Source: an uncultured Lachnospiraceae bacterium (GTDB lineage: Bacteria > Bacillota > Clostridia > Lachnospirales > Lachnospiraceae). Taken from it: a stretch of 12,599 nt of DNA. The stretch covers positions 1 to 12,599 of the forward strand of contig CAKRWX010000040.1 of the NCBI GenBank assembly GCA_934418055.1. The letters are read 5' to 3'. Both the position numbers and the translations under genes were made by a program. Every line of letters begins with the position of its first letter. Within the stretch, counting starts at the first letter, position 1. Below, in pieces: positions 1 to 6,091 of the stretch. The notes below the pieces were generated by a model. That model had not been told where the DNA came from. It did no database searches and saw nothing but the letters and a program-made list of their open reading frames with translations.

Positions 1-572
1 CCCTGGATCTGGTAAAACACAAACTGACGATCCCGGTAGTCTATAACTGCGGCGGTTACGAGCGGGTGGAAATCGTCCGGGAACTGGCCGACTATGTGGA
101 TATCTGGCTTCCGGATCTGAAATATCAGGATACGGCCCTCTCCAGCCGCTACTCCCAGGCAAAAAACTATTTTGACCGCGCCTCAGAGGCCATCACCCAG
201 ATGATCCGCCAGACCGGAACGCCGGTTCTGGATCCAGATGGAATCATGCAGTCCGGCGTCATCATCCGCCACATGGTACTTCCAGGTGCCCGCGAAGATT
301 CCATCCGGCTTTTGCACTGGATCCATGACACGCTCCCGACTGGTCAGTACTATATCAGCCTGTTAAGCCAGTACACGCCATTTTTCCGGGCGACAAAAAA
401 TAATCCAGGCGGCAGTGAATTTCCGGAGATCAGCCGACGGATCACTACTTTTGAGTATGAAAAAGTGCTAAATGAAGCCATTGCTCTTGGTTTGGAACAG
501 GGATTTATGCAGGAGAAAAGCAGTGCGAAAGAAGAATATACGCCGCCATTTGATCTGGAGGGACTGGATTAA
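1..572 (+). CDS. Radical SAM protein, PflX/COG1313 family (5' truncated)
   Basis: This is the C-terminal part of a radical SAM protein related to pyruvate formate-lyase activating enzymes (the PflX or COG1313 group). The reading frame is open from base 3 and has no start in the window; the GTG at 66 is internal. Family-typical stretches are visible: YNCGGYE just after the left edge, VDIWLPDLKY, a RYSQAKNYF segment, DPDGIMQSGVIIRHMVLPG, and ISLLSQYTPFFRA near the end. The Cys motif that binds the 4Fe-4S cluster lies in the missing N-terminal part, so it cannot be checked. The substrate of this group is not established; the similarity to PFL activases suggests glycyl-radical or related chemistry, which is inference. 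The gene ends in TAA and is followed after 32 bases by a hairpin terminator. It converges with the selenium/purine operon and does not appear to belong to it. Confidence 0.85.
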   Translation, partial: LDLVKHKLTIPVVYNCGGYERVEIVRELADYVDIWLPDLKYQDTALSSRYSQAKNYFDRASEAITQMIRQTGTPVLDPDGIMQSGVIIRHMVLPGAREDSIRLLHWIHDTLPTGQYYISLLSQYTPFFRATKNNPGGSEFPEISRRITTFEYEKVLNEAIALGLEQGFMQEKSSAKEEYTPPFDLEGLD

Positions 573-604
573 AGAGATTTCTGTGAATACATGACAACAT
601 AAAT

Positions 605-652
605 AAGCGAGTACCGATCCATCTTTTTCTTGGTTTTCGATACTCGCTTTTA
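605..652 (+). terminator. Intrinsic terminator, possibly bidirectional
   Basis: The arms aagcgagtaccga (605-617) and tcgatactcgctt (637-649) form a 13-bp stem with one mismatch and a 19-base loop. The stem is followed by a short T run on the plus strand, which suits the end of the radical SAM gene. On the minus strand the same hairpin is followed by TTATTTATGTT, so it could also end a transcript arriving from the promoter near 1008-1036. Confidence 0.65.
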
Positions 653-696
653 AACTATCTCGTCCATGGGACTATACCTCTCTTTGAGATTTTTAT

Positions 697-831
697 CTAT
701 ATGAAGTTTTTTCCTGCCAGTTTCTGTAAATCTCTTCCCTTTCTATGTATTATTTCCTTTCTTCTGTTTTCATATCTTTCTACGGTTACTCTTCTGAGAA
801 TTTCATTGACCCAACCACACTTTCTCGTCAT
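697..831 (-). CDS. Possible small basic protein, 44 residues
   Basis: A minus-strand ATG frame encodes a 44-residue peptide that begins MTRKCGWVNEILRRV and is rich in Arg, Lys and Glu. It is not recognised. Its position supports it weakly: it is the longest ATG-started minus-strand frame downstream of the strong promoter at 1008-1036, and it ends about 50 bases before the hairpin at 605-649. Against it, the nearest purine-rich motif (aagga) lies too far upstream of the ATG for good initiation, and there is no visible domain or membrane segment. The start-to-stop span could be chance, or the tail of a decayed gene. Confidence 0.18.
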   Translation of the reverse strand: MTRKCGWVNEILRRVTVERYENRRKEIIHRKGRDLQKLAGKNFI

Positions 832-1007
832 ATGACTGAATCACGATTCCTTGTAACTACTTTAGAATTCGAAATTTCATTTCTTCAGGGTTCTTTTACA
901 GTTCTGGTAAAATTAAGTTTTTGGTGGACCGTACCTCCTTTGCTTAGATTTGATGTTTGTCTGACATCTTTTTTTGTTTCTTTTTTGTATTTCCTTTTGT
1001 TGTCTTT

Positions 1008-1036
1008 ATTATATCCTGTATGTTCTATTTTGTCAA
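1008..1036 (-). promoter_or_regulatory. Consensus sigma-A promoter
   Basis: On the minus strand TTGACA (1031-1036) and TATAAT (1008-1013) are separated by exactly 17 bases, a perfect match to the housekeeping consensus. Transcription would start near 1001 and run toward lower coordinates into a stretch with no large gene. Nothing upstream looks like an operator. Confidence 0.75.
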
Positions 1037-1141
1037 CACTTTTTTATAATTATTTTTATCTTTTTTCACTATAAAATATTATTTTATAAATTGTATGAAA
1101 TTTTTCAATCTTTTTATTTTATTCACAGAATTGTAGACAAA

Positions 1142-1183
1142 TACCCGGTCCGCCTGCATCGTAGGACACAGACAGACCGGGTA
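1142..1183 (-). terminator. Terminator after the purine permease
   Basis: A perfect 9-bp stem, tacccggtc (1142-1150) with gaccgggta (1175-1183), lies 26 bases downstream of the permease stop codon. On the minus strand it is followed by a modest T-rich run (ATTTGTCTAC). It probably ends the selenium/purine operon, although the T tract is weak and the 24-base loop is long. Confidence 0.5.
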
Positions 1184-1208
1184 CTGAGATCAGTTGTTGA
1201 TTTCTATT

Positions 1209-2560
1209 TTATAACAGAATGTATTTCAAAACAAATGCTACTGCCAGCACATACATCAGAATGCTGGTACCTTTCTTCTTTGCGTTGCCAGTCAGCACGT
1301 TCATGATCACGTAGGAGATGACGCCCATGGCGATACCTTCGGAGATGCTGTACATGAATGGCATAGCGATGATACAGATGTAAGCCGGGATTGCTTCGGT
1401 GTAATCGCTGAAGTCAATCTTGGTTACGGTGGTCATCATCATGAATCCAACAACTACCAGCGCTGGAGCGGTAGCGAAGGATGGGATTGCTAAGAAGATC
1501 GGGGATAAGAACAGGGACAGACCAAACAGGATCGCTGCGACAATGGCAGTCAGACCAGTACGTCCGCCTTCTGCTACACCAGATGCACTCTCAACGAACG
1601 TGGTGGTTGTGGAAGTACCAAATACCGCACCAACAGAAGTTGCGATGGCATCGGAAAGCAATGCGCCACGGATGTGAGGAAGCTTGCCGTCTTTGTCCAG
1701 CATATCTGCCTTAGAAGCAACACCGATCAGAGTGCCTAAGGTATCAAACAGATCCACGAACAGGAACGCAAATACCACAGCCAGGAAATCTAAGGATGCG
1801 ATCTTGGAGAAATCCAGTTTCATAAAAGTTGGAGCCATGCTCTTGATGCCGAAGCCTGCGGAGAAATCCGGGAACATACTGTAGAATCCCAGTTCTGGAT
1901 TTGGCTGGTACAGGCCGATCAGCTGGCAGATCATGCCAAGGGCCCATGTAATCAGGATGCCCCAGAGAATGTTGCCTCTTACATTTTTCACTACCAGAAT
2001 ACCGGTGATCAGAATTCCGATCATGGCCAGAACAACGGTGATTCCCTCAGAAGAGAAGGTTCCTGCTGCAACAGAACCTTTAAAGGAATATAAGGATACT
2101 AAAGTTGCGCTGTCCACAACAGGCCGATACCTACGGAAACTGCGTATTTCAGATTCATTGGAATGGAGTTGAAGATCGCCTCTCTGACATTGGTCACAGA
2201 AAGAACGATAAATACAACACCTTCTACGAATACTGCTGCCAGAGCCATTTCCCAGCTATAACCCATCTGCAGGACAACGGTGTATGCAAAATACGCGTTC
2301 AGTCCCATTCCAGGTGCCAGAACAAATGGGTAATTAGCAAACAGCGCCATCATCAGGGTACCTACCATTGCGGCCAGGGCTGTGGCCGTGAATACCGCAC
2401 CACTGTCCATTCCCGATGCGCCTAACACGTTGGGGTTCACAGCCAGAATGTACGCCATCGTCATAAATGTGGTAATTCCGGCGATCACCTCAGTTTTTGC
2501 GTCTGTGTGGTTCTCCTTCAGATGGAACCACTTTTCTAACACGCCTTTGTTGCTTTCCAT
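1209..2560 (-). pseudogene. NCS2 (AzgA-type) purine permease, frameshifted by a short internal deletion
   Basis: This gene resembles the hypoxanthine/guanine/adenine permeases PbuG, PbuO and AzgA (NCS2 family, COG2252), multi-pass membrane proteins that import purine bases. The N-terminal frame (2560 down to 2099) carries the hallmarks AGITTFMTMAYILAVNPN and LAPGMGLNAYFAYTVV, then VGIGL, and then runs out of frame to a stop. The rest continues in another frame (2117 down to 1209), from VDSATLVSLYSF through FLFVDLFDTLGTLIGVA and FGTSTTTTFVESASG to a hydrophobic C-terminus. Family members have about 12-13 residues of the type FIAFIGLQNA between GIGL and DSATLV. These are absent here, which implies a loss of about 37 bases that also shifts the frame. 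The GTG at 2117 has no Shine-Dalgarno, so separate expression of the second half is unlikely. The true start at 2560 has AAGGAGG at good spacing, 24 bases after the DUF3343 gene. Unless it is an assembly error, the transporter is inactive. Confidence 0.85.
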
Positions 2561-2584
2561 ATGCTTCCTCCTTAAGTGAAAATT

Positions 2585-2821
2585 TTATATCTGAACAACG
2601 GTCATTTGATCAAATGACAGCTGCATCAGTCCAAAGGATCTTACTACTGCTTCTCTCTCCCCCTCCGGTGCGCTCCATGCCAGACCGCATCCGGCGCTGA
2701 TCTGTTTGGGCACCGGGATCAGCCTTCCGGGAATGTTCGCTTCTTTTAATCGTTTCTCTGCCGCCATGGCCTCGGTTGTGGAGTGAAAGGTAATCACCAG
2801 ACGGTTTTCTTTTTTTCTCAT
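2585..2821 (-). CDS. DUF3343 protein, putative selenium/sulfur carrier-like
   Basis: A 78-residue cytosolic protein of the DUF3343 family. It begins with a beta-strand segment, RLVITFHSTTEAMAAEKRL, followed by a typical IPGRLIPVPKQISAGCGLAW motif with a single conserved Cys at residue 45 in an SAGCGL loop. Proteins of this type are often encoded beside selD, YedF-like proteins and cysteine desulfurase-like enzymes, and have been proposed to carry selenium or sulfur, but no activity is firmly known to me. The start overlaps the stop of the cysteine desulfurase gene by 4 bases (ATGA), so translation is probably coupled. The context supports a role in handling selenium for SelD or for a selenium-dependent enzyme. 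That role is inference; the family assignment is fairly secure. Confidence 0.8.
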   Translation of the reverse strand: MRKKENRLVITFHSTTEAMAAEKRLKEANIPGRLIPVPKQISAGCGLAWSAPEGEREAVVRSFGLMQLSFDQMTVVQI

Positions 2822-4050
2822 GATGGTTCCTCCGCCAGTTCTCTTATGGCTTTTGCCGCCTGGTCGATCTCCTCTTCCATATTAAAATAGGAAAAGCTGA
2901 ACCGCACAGCCCCCTGATCCCTGGTGCCGAGCGCCTCATGCATCAACGGTGCGCAGTGGGCACCTGCTCTGGTCATGATCCCATAGTCCTGAGCCAAGGC
3001 ATCGGCCACTTCCCCAGAATCATCATCCCGGATATTCAGGGAAATAATGGGCGCTCTGGGAAAATGTTCATGATTGCCATATAACTTTACACCGGGAATG
3101 GACTTTACCTGGCTGACAAACCGTCTGGTCAGCTGCTCTTCCCGCTGTCGGATGACATCTGGTGTCACTTTCTTAATAAAGTCCAGCGCCGCCGAAAGTC
3201 CAGCGATTCCATGGGCATTTAGAGTTCCTGCCTCCAGGGCTGTTGGCATCACCTGCGGATGGGTCTTTGAATAACTGTCGATCCCGCTTCCGCCTGCTAA
3301 CAGCGGACGGATGACCACTCCCTTTCTGACACACATGCCGCCAGTTCCCTGAGGCCCCATCAGGCTTTTGTGTCCCGTAAAGCACAGAACGTCAATGTTC
3401 ATCTCTTCCATCCGGATGGGAAATACCCCGGCTGTCTGGGATGCGTCCACCACAAATAAGACGTGATGTTTTTTGCATACACGGCCAATAGCCTCCAGAT
3501 CATTAAGGTCTCCAGTCAGATTGGAGCCGTGGGTGCAGACCACCATGCGGGTATTGGGACGGATGGCCTCTTCGATCGCTTCCGGCGTTACGCTCCCAAC
3601 CACTGCTCTGCCCCCAGTTGCAACCTTATCTGCTCCATTTTCTTCCGTTACGTTTTCCCCTGTCATGTTTTTTTCTGTTGCAGGTTCCACTGCTGACAGC
3701 GGAAGTATGGTTAAGGAAACGCCCCGCTGCTGGCACAGGTACAAGGGACGAAGCACGGAATTATGCTCCATCACCGTAGTGATCACATGATCACCTGGAT
3801 TTAGCAGTCCCTGAATGGCAATATTTAAACTTTCTGTAGAATTAGCGGTAAACGCAATCTGGCTGGCGTCCTCGGCTCCGAAAAGTTCTGCCAGTTTCTC
3901 TCTGGTGCCATAGACCACACGGGACGCGTCCAAAGAAGCCTCATGGGCTCCGCGCCCTGGATTCCCCATATGGGAAATGGCCTCCGCTACGGCTTTAGCT
4001 ACCGATTCCGGTTTATAATAGGAAGTTGCTGCGCTGTCGAAATAGATCAT
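2818..4050 (-). CDS. Cysteine desulfurase family protein (class V aminotransferase, EF2568-like)
   Basis: A 410-residue PLP enzyme of the class V aminotransferase fold, most like the cysteine desulfurase/selenocysteine lyase-like subgroup found with selD. Such enzymes take sulfur from cysteine, or selenium from selenocysteine, onto a catalytic Cys as a per-sulfide or per-selenide. Visible motifs are YFDSAATS at the N-terminus, TANSTESLN (about 68-76), MEHNSVLRP (94-102), VDASQTAG (201-208), the PLP-binding Lys228 in FTGHKSLMGPQGTGG, and the mobile-loop Cys366 in RAGAHCAPLMHEALGT. Residues about 120-150 hold an extra hydrophilic stretch with repeated T-E-x-N units that typical relatives appear to lack. 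The gene overlaps selD upstream and the DUF3343 gene downstream by 4 bases each. It probably supplies reduced selenium or sulfur to SelD or to a molybdenum hydroxylase. Whether it prefers Cys or Sec cannot be told from sequence. Confidence 0.88.
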   Translation of the reverse strand: MIYFDSAATSYYKPESVAKAVAEAISHMGNPGRGAHEASLDASRVVYGTREKLAELFGAEDASQIAFTANSTESLNIAIQGLLNPGDHVITTVMEHNSVLRPLYLCQQRGVSLTILPLSAVEPATEKNMTGENVTEENGADKVATGGRAVVGSVTPEAIEEAIRPNTRMVVCTHGSNLTGDLNDLEAIGRVCKKHHVLFVVDASQTAGVFPIRMEEMNIDVLCFTGHKSLMGPQGTGGMCVRKGVVIRPLLAGGSGIDSYSKTHPQVMPTALEAGTLNAHGIAGLSAALDFIKKVTPDVIRQREEQLTRRFVSQVKSIPGVKLYGNHEHFPRAPIISLNIRDDDSGEVADALAQDYGIMTRAGAHCAPLMHEALGTRDQGAVRFSFSYFNMEEEIDQAAKAIRELAEEPS

Positions 4051-5171
4051 GGCTCCAGCCTCACTCTCACTACCTGATGCGGCTCAGCAGGATTCTCCTG
4101 ATATCCGCTTACATCATCGACTTCTCTGGAATCCTGTAATCCCACATCCGCAGCCTTTACCTCTCCGATCACAGCCCAGTCTTTTTCCACACCTGCTTCT
4201 TCTGCCTTCTTCAAAATCTCATAAGCCGTCTCCGGGCTTACTGCAAAAAGCAGTCCGCCGGAGGTCTGTGGATCAAACACCACATCCTGCATCTCTTCCG
4301 GCACTGCCGGATCTATCTGCATCTGTCTTTCTGTATACTGTCGGTTCCGGTATGCCCCTTCTGGCACCAATCCCATGCGGGCGTACTCCAGGGCCGCTTT
4401 CTGAACCTTCAACTGATCCACGTGGATCCTGATCTCCACCTGGCTTCCTTCCGCCATTTCCATGACATGTCCCGCCAGGCCAAATCCAGTCACATCGGTG
4501 CAGGCGTGAACTGGGAATTCTTCCAGAATTTCTTTGGCTTTCTTATTTAATGTTGTCATGACCCGGATCACTTCTGTCTCCGCTTCTTTCGAAGCCATCT
4601 CCGCCTTCACCGCCGTGTTGACAATGCCGGTTCCCAGAGGCTTGCTTAACACCAGCACATCCCCCGGCTTTGCACCGCAGTTTTTGTATACCCGGTCCGG
4701 ATGCACCAGGCCCGTCACACTCAATCCATACTTTGGCACATCATCCTGGATGGAATGACCGCCTGCCAAAACTGCCCCGGCTTCCTTTACCTTATCTGCA
4801 CCGCCTTTTAAGATCTCTCCTAAAAACTTGGGATTCACGCAGTTGGGCCACGCCACGATATTCAGTGCCACCTTCGGTTCTCCGCCCATGGCGTAGATAT
4901 CACTCAAAGCATTGGCCGCCGCCACCTGTCCAAACACATAAGGGTCATCCACCATAGGCGGAAAGAAATCCAGCGTCTGGATCAGAGCCGCATCCTCTGA
5001 AATCTGATAGACCGCCCCATCATCTGAGGTTTCAATCCCTACCAATAGATTTGGATCCTCAAATCGCGGCAGACCCTGCAAAATTCCCGCTAGTGTGCCA
5101 GGACCAATCTTCGCCGCGCATCCCGCCGCCGGGGACATGGATGTTAATTTCACCTCTTCATCAGGTATCAT
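4047..5171 (-). CDS. selD: Selenide, water dikinase (selenophosphate synthetase)
   Basis: SelD makes selenophosphate from selenide and ATP, giving AMP and phosphate. Selenophosphate is the selenium donor for selenocysteine, for selenouridine in tRNA and for selenium-dependent molybdenum hydroxylases. The 374-residue protein has the glycine-rich N-terminal catalytic loop AAGCAAKIGPG with Cys18 and Lys21, which align with the essential Cys17 and Lys20 of the E. coli enzyme. The second, non-essential Cys of that loop is Ala here. Mg/ATP-binding acidic residues are seen at D51, D68 and D91 (ANALSDIYAMGG), and again in TDVTGFGLAGH. The catalytic position is a TGC Cys codon, not selenocysteine. The C-terminus carries about 25 residues beyond the usual end. 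The Shine-Dalgarno AGGAGAG lies partly in the stop region of the gene 10 bases upstream, so translation is tightly coupled. No selA, selB or selC is visible, so it cannot be told whether the cell also makes selenoproteins. Confidence 0.95.
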   Translation of the reverse strand: MIPDEEVKLTSMSPAAGCAAKIGPGTLAGILQGLPRFEDPNLLVGIETSDDGAVYQISEDAALIQTLDFFPPMVDDPYVFGQVAAANALSDIYAMGGEPKVALNIVAWPNCVNPKFLGEILKGGADKVKEAGAVLAGGHSIQDDVPKYGLSVTGLVHPDRVYKNCGAKPGDVLVLSKPLGTGIVNTAVKAEMASKEAETEVIRVMTTLNKKAKEILEEFPVHACTDVTGFGLAGHVMEMAEGSQVEIRIHVDQLKVQKAALEYARMGLVPEGAYRNRQYTERQMQIDPAVPEEMQDVVFDPQTSGGLLFAVSPETAYEILKKAEEAGVEKDWAVIGEVKAADVGLQDSREVDDVSGYQENPAEPHQVVRVRLEP

Positions 5172-5181
5172 GACAACTCTC

Positions 5182-5796
5182 CTATTTCCACTGTGCCGTC
5201 AGCACATGTTCTCCGTTGACCGTTACTTTCGTGTCCTCTGTGATGGTCTGGCCACTGTACATCCAGCCGTCAAACACCGCTCCCTCTTTTACGGGAACTG
5301 GCAGTATGCCATAAGGTTCCCCAAAGGTCACTTCCATGGAATCCGCACCAGCATCTGTTCCGGCACTCATTTTCTCCTGATCTGCCGCTGACCAGACGCC
5401 GCCATTTAGATCGAACCGTACTGTGACCCTCGCTGGAGTCCATCTGGCAGTCAGTGTCACATCTTCCGATACTTTATTTATATCAAAATACCATGGATTT
5501 TCCAGATCCGGTCCATAAAACCAGCCTTCAAACTCATATCCAGCCCGAACTGGAGTTCCAGGATCCTCCACAAAACTACCATGGCGGAGCTTCTGGGATT
5601 CGATCGCCTCACCGCCGCCAGTATCAAAACTCACCACATAACCGCCATTGATGGCAAAAATCGCAGTCAGCGCAATGGTCAATACAATCAAAAAAGCGAT
5701 CAGCCCATCCAAGATCCGGATCGGCACATCCTTACTTCCATAAATTCCACGGCCAAACCATCGTTTTTTCGGTAATTCCTTCTTTTCTTCTTCCAT
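5182..5796 (-). CDS. Membrane-anchored InlB B-repeat (Listeria-Bacteroides repeat) protein
   Basis: A 204-residue protein with a basic cytosolic N-terminus, one membrane helix at about residues 28-50 (LDGLIAFLIVLTIALTAIFA) and an extracellular part made of two InlB B-repeat-like modules. The first runs from about 53 to 118 (VSFDTGGG, GYEFEGWFYGPD, DVTLTARWT), and the second from about 122 to 204 (VRFDLNGG, AVFDGWMYSG, HVLTAQWK). Such beta-grasp modules are common in Firmicute surface proteins and may mediate contacts; no enzyme domain is present. There is no cleavable signal or LPXTG-type sorting signal, so it should stay tethered by its helix, N-terminus inside. The start is supported by GAGAGGAAG just upstream. 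It is the first gene of the selenium unit, 10 bases before selD; its role there is unknown. Confidence 0.75.
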   Translation of the reverse strand: MEEEKKELPKKRWFGRGIYGSKDVPIRILDGLIAFLIVLTIALTAIFAINGGYVVSFDTGGGEAIESQKLRHGSFVEDPGTPVRAGYEFEGWFYGPDLENPWYFDINKVSEDVTLTARWTPARVTVRFDLNGGVWSAADQEKMSAGTDAGADSMEVTFGEPYGILPVPVKEGAVFDGWMYSGQTITEDTKVTVNGEHVLTAQWK

Positions 5797-5871
5797 GTTA
5801 CTTCCTCTCCCGCAGCACTTTCCCGCATTCCTATCTGTTCTGATTTTCTATTTCGTTCAGCCGATAGAATC

Positions 5872-5879
5872 AGTATAGC
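5872..5879 (-). promoter_or_regulatory. Extended -10 promoter of the InlB-repeat/selD operon
   Basis: On the minus strand the sequence TGCTATACT gives an extended -10 box (TG, one base, TATACT; the hexamer is 5872-5877). There is no good -35 at the usual distance, as expected for extended -10 promoters. Transcription would start about 70 bases upstream of the InlB-repeat start codon. The upstream side abuts the end of the palindromic element at 5886-6068, so that element may shape the promoter. Confidence 0.5.
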
Positions 5880-5885
5880 ACGAAA

Positions 5886-6068
5886 CAGCCATGACGCATA
5901 GAAGAATTGTAACAATTCAGTACCTTCATAGTTACGAGCAAAAATCCATTCCAAATCAGCTTCGCTGATGGGATTTTTGCTTGCAAGCCAAGGTTTTCTT
6001 ACGGTCAGCGCAGCAAGTGCGCAGACCTATTGAACAGTTACGAAAATTTTTCTCTCGCGTCATGGCTG
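5886..6068. repeat. Nested palindromic intergenic element (MITE/REP-like)
   Basis: A non-coding element of about 183 bases is bounded by perfect 12-bp inverted repeats, cagccatgacgc (5886-5897) and gcgtcatggctg (6057-6068). The symmetry continues imperfectly inward through gtaac..ttca-type blocks near 5909-5924 and 6028-6041. Inside are the palindrome gaattgtaacaattc (5904-5918), a hairpin with 10-bp perfect outer arms GCAAAAATCC (5938-5947) and GGATTTTTGC (5971-5980) enclosing ATCAGC-TTC-GCTGAT (5955-5969), the palindrome gcttgcaagc (5979-5988), and a hairpin ggtcagcgca/tgcgcagacc (6003-6027, one mismatch). No clear target-site duplication is seen. It may be a dispersed miniature mobile element, and it may also form the 3' end of the mglC transcript. 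Confidence 0.6.
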
Positions 6069-6091
6069 AATCCATGAATTTTCGCTCTATT

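Larger units (their letters stand above)
653..1140. other. AT-rich intergenic stretch with a possible small minus-strand transcription unit
   Basis: No recognisable protein is encoded here. The plus strand is very T-rich, and its open frames are hydrophobic, low-complexity runs typical of chance reading. The minus strand carries a perfect sigma-A promoter (1008-1036). Downstream of it come a short start-stop frame (ATG at 964, MSDKHQI), an AAAGGAGG Shine-Dalgarno-like motif at about 932-939 with no properly spaced ATG, and a 44-codon frame at 697-831. The unit would end at the hairpin 605-649, giving an RNA of roughly 400 bases. It could be a small RNA, a small-protein gene or the decayed remains of a gene; the sequence alone does not decide. 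Confidence 0.35.

Noticed and set aside
745..1306. Two overlapping plus-strand open frames of about 110 residues, Phe/Leu/Ser-rich
   Set aside because: They are low-complexity hydrophobic readings of a T-rich stretch without good ribosome sites. One runs through the permease terminator and into the antisense of the permease.
2099..2117. Programmed ribosomal frameshift or two separate permease proteins
   Set aside because: There is no slippery heptamer at the join, and a simple slip would not restore the missing 12-13 conserved residues. The GTG at 2117 has no ribosome site.
5100..5125. Selenocysteine in SelD
   Set aside because: The catalytic position is encoded by TGC, not TGA, and no in-frame TGA occurs in the gene.
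5700..5954. An 84-residue minus-strand frame overlapping the start of the InlB-repeat gene
   Set aside because: It runs through the promoter and part of the palindromic element, lacks a Shine-Dalgarno, and overlaps a better-supported gene in another frame.
5938..5980. Palindromic arms as a CRISPR repeat or a simple Rho-independent terminator
   Set aside because: There are no regularly spaced direct repeats. The T run lies within the stem arm, not after it, on either strand.
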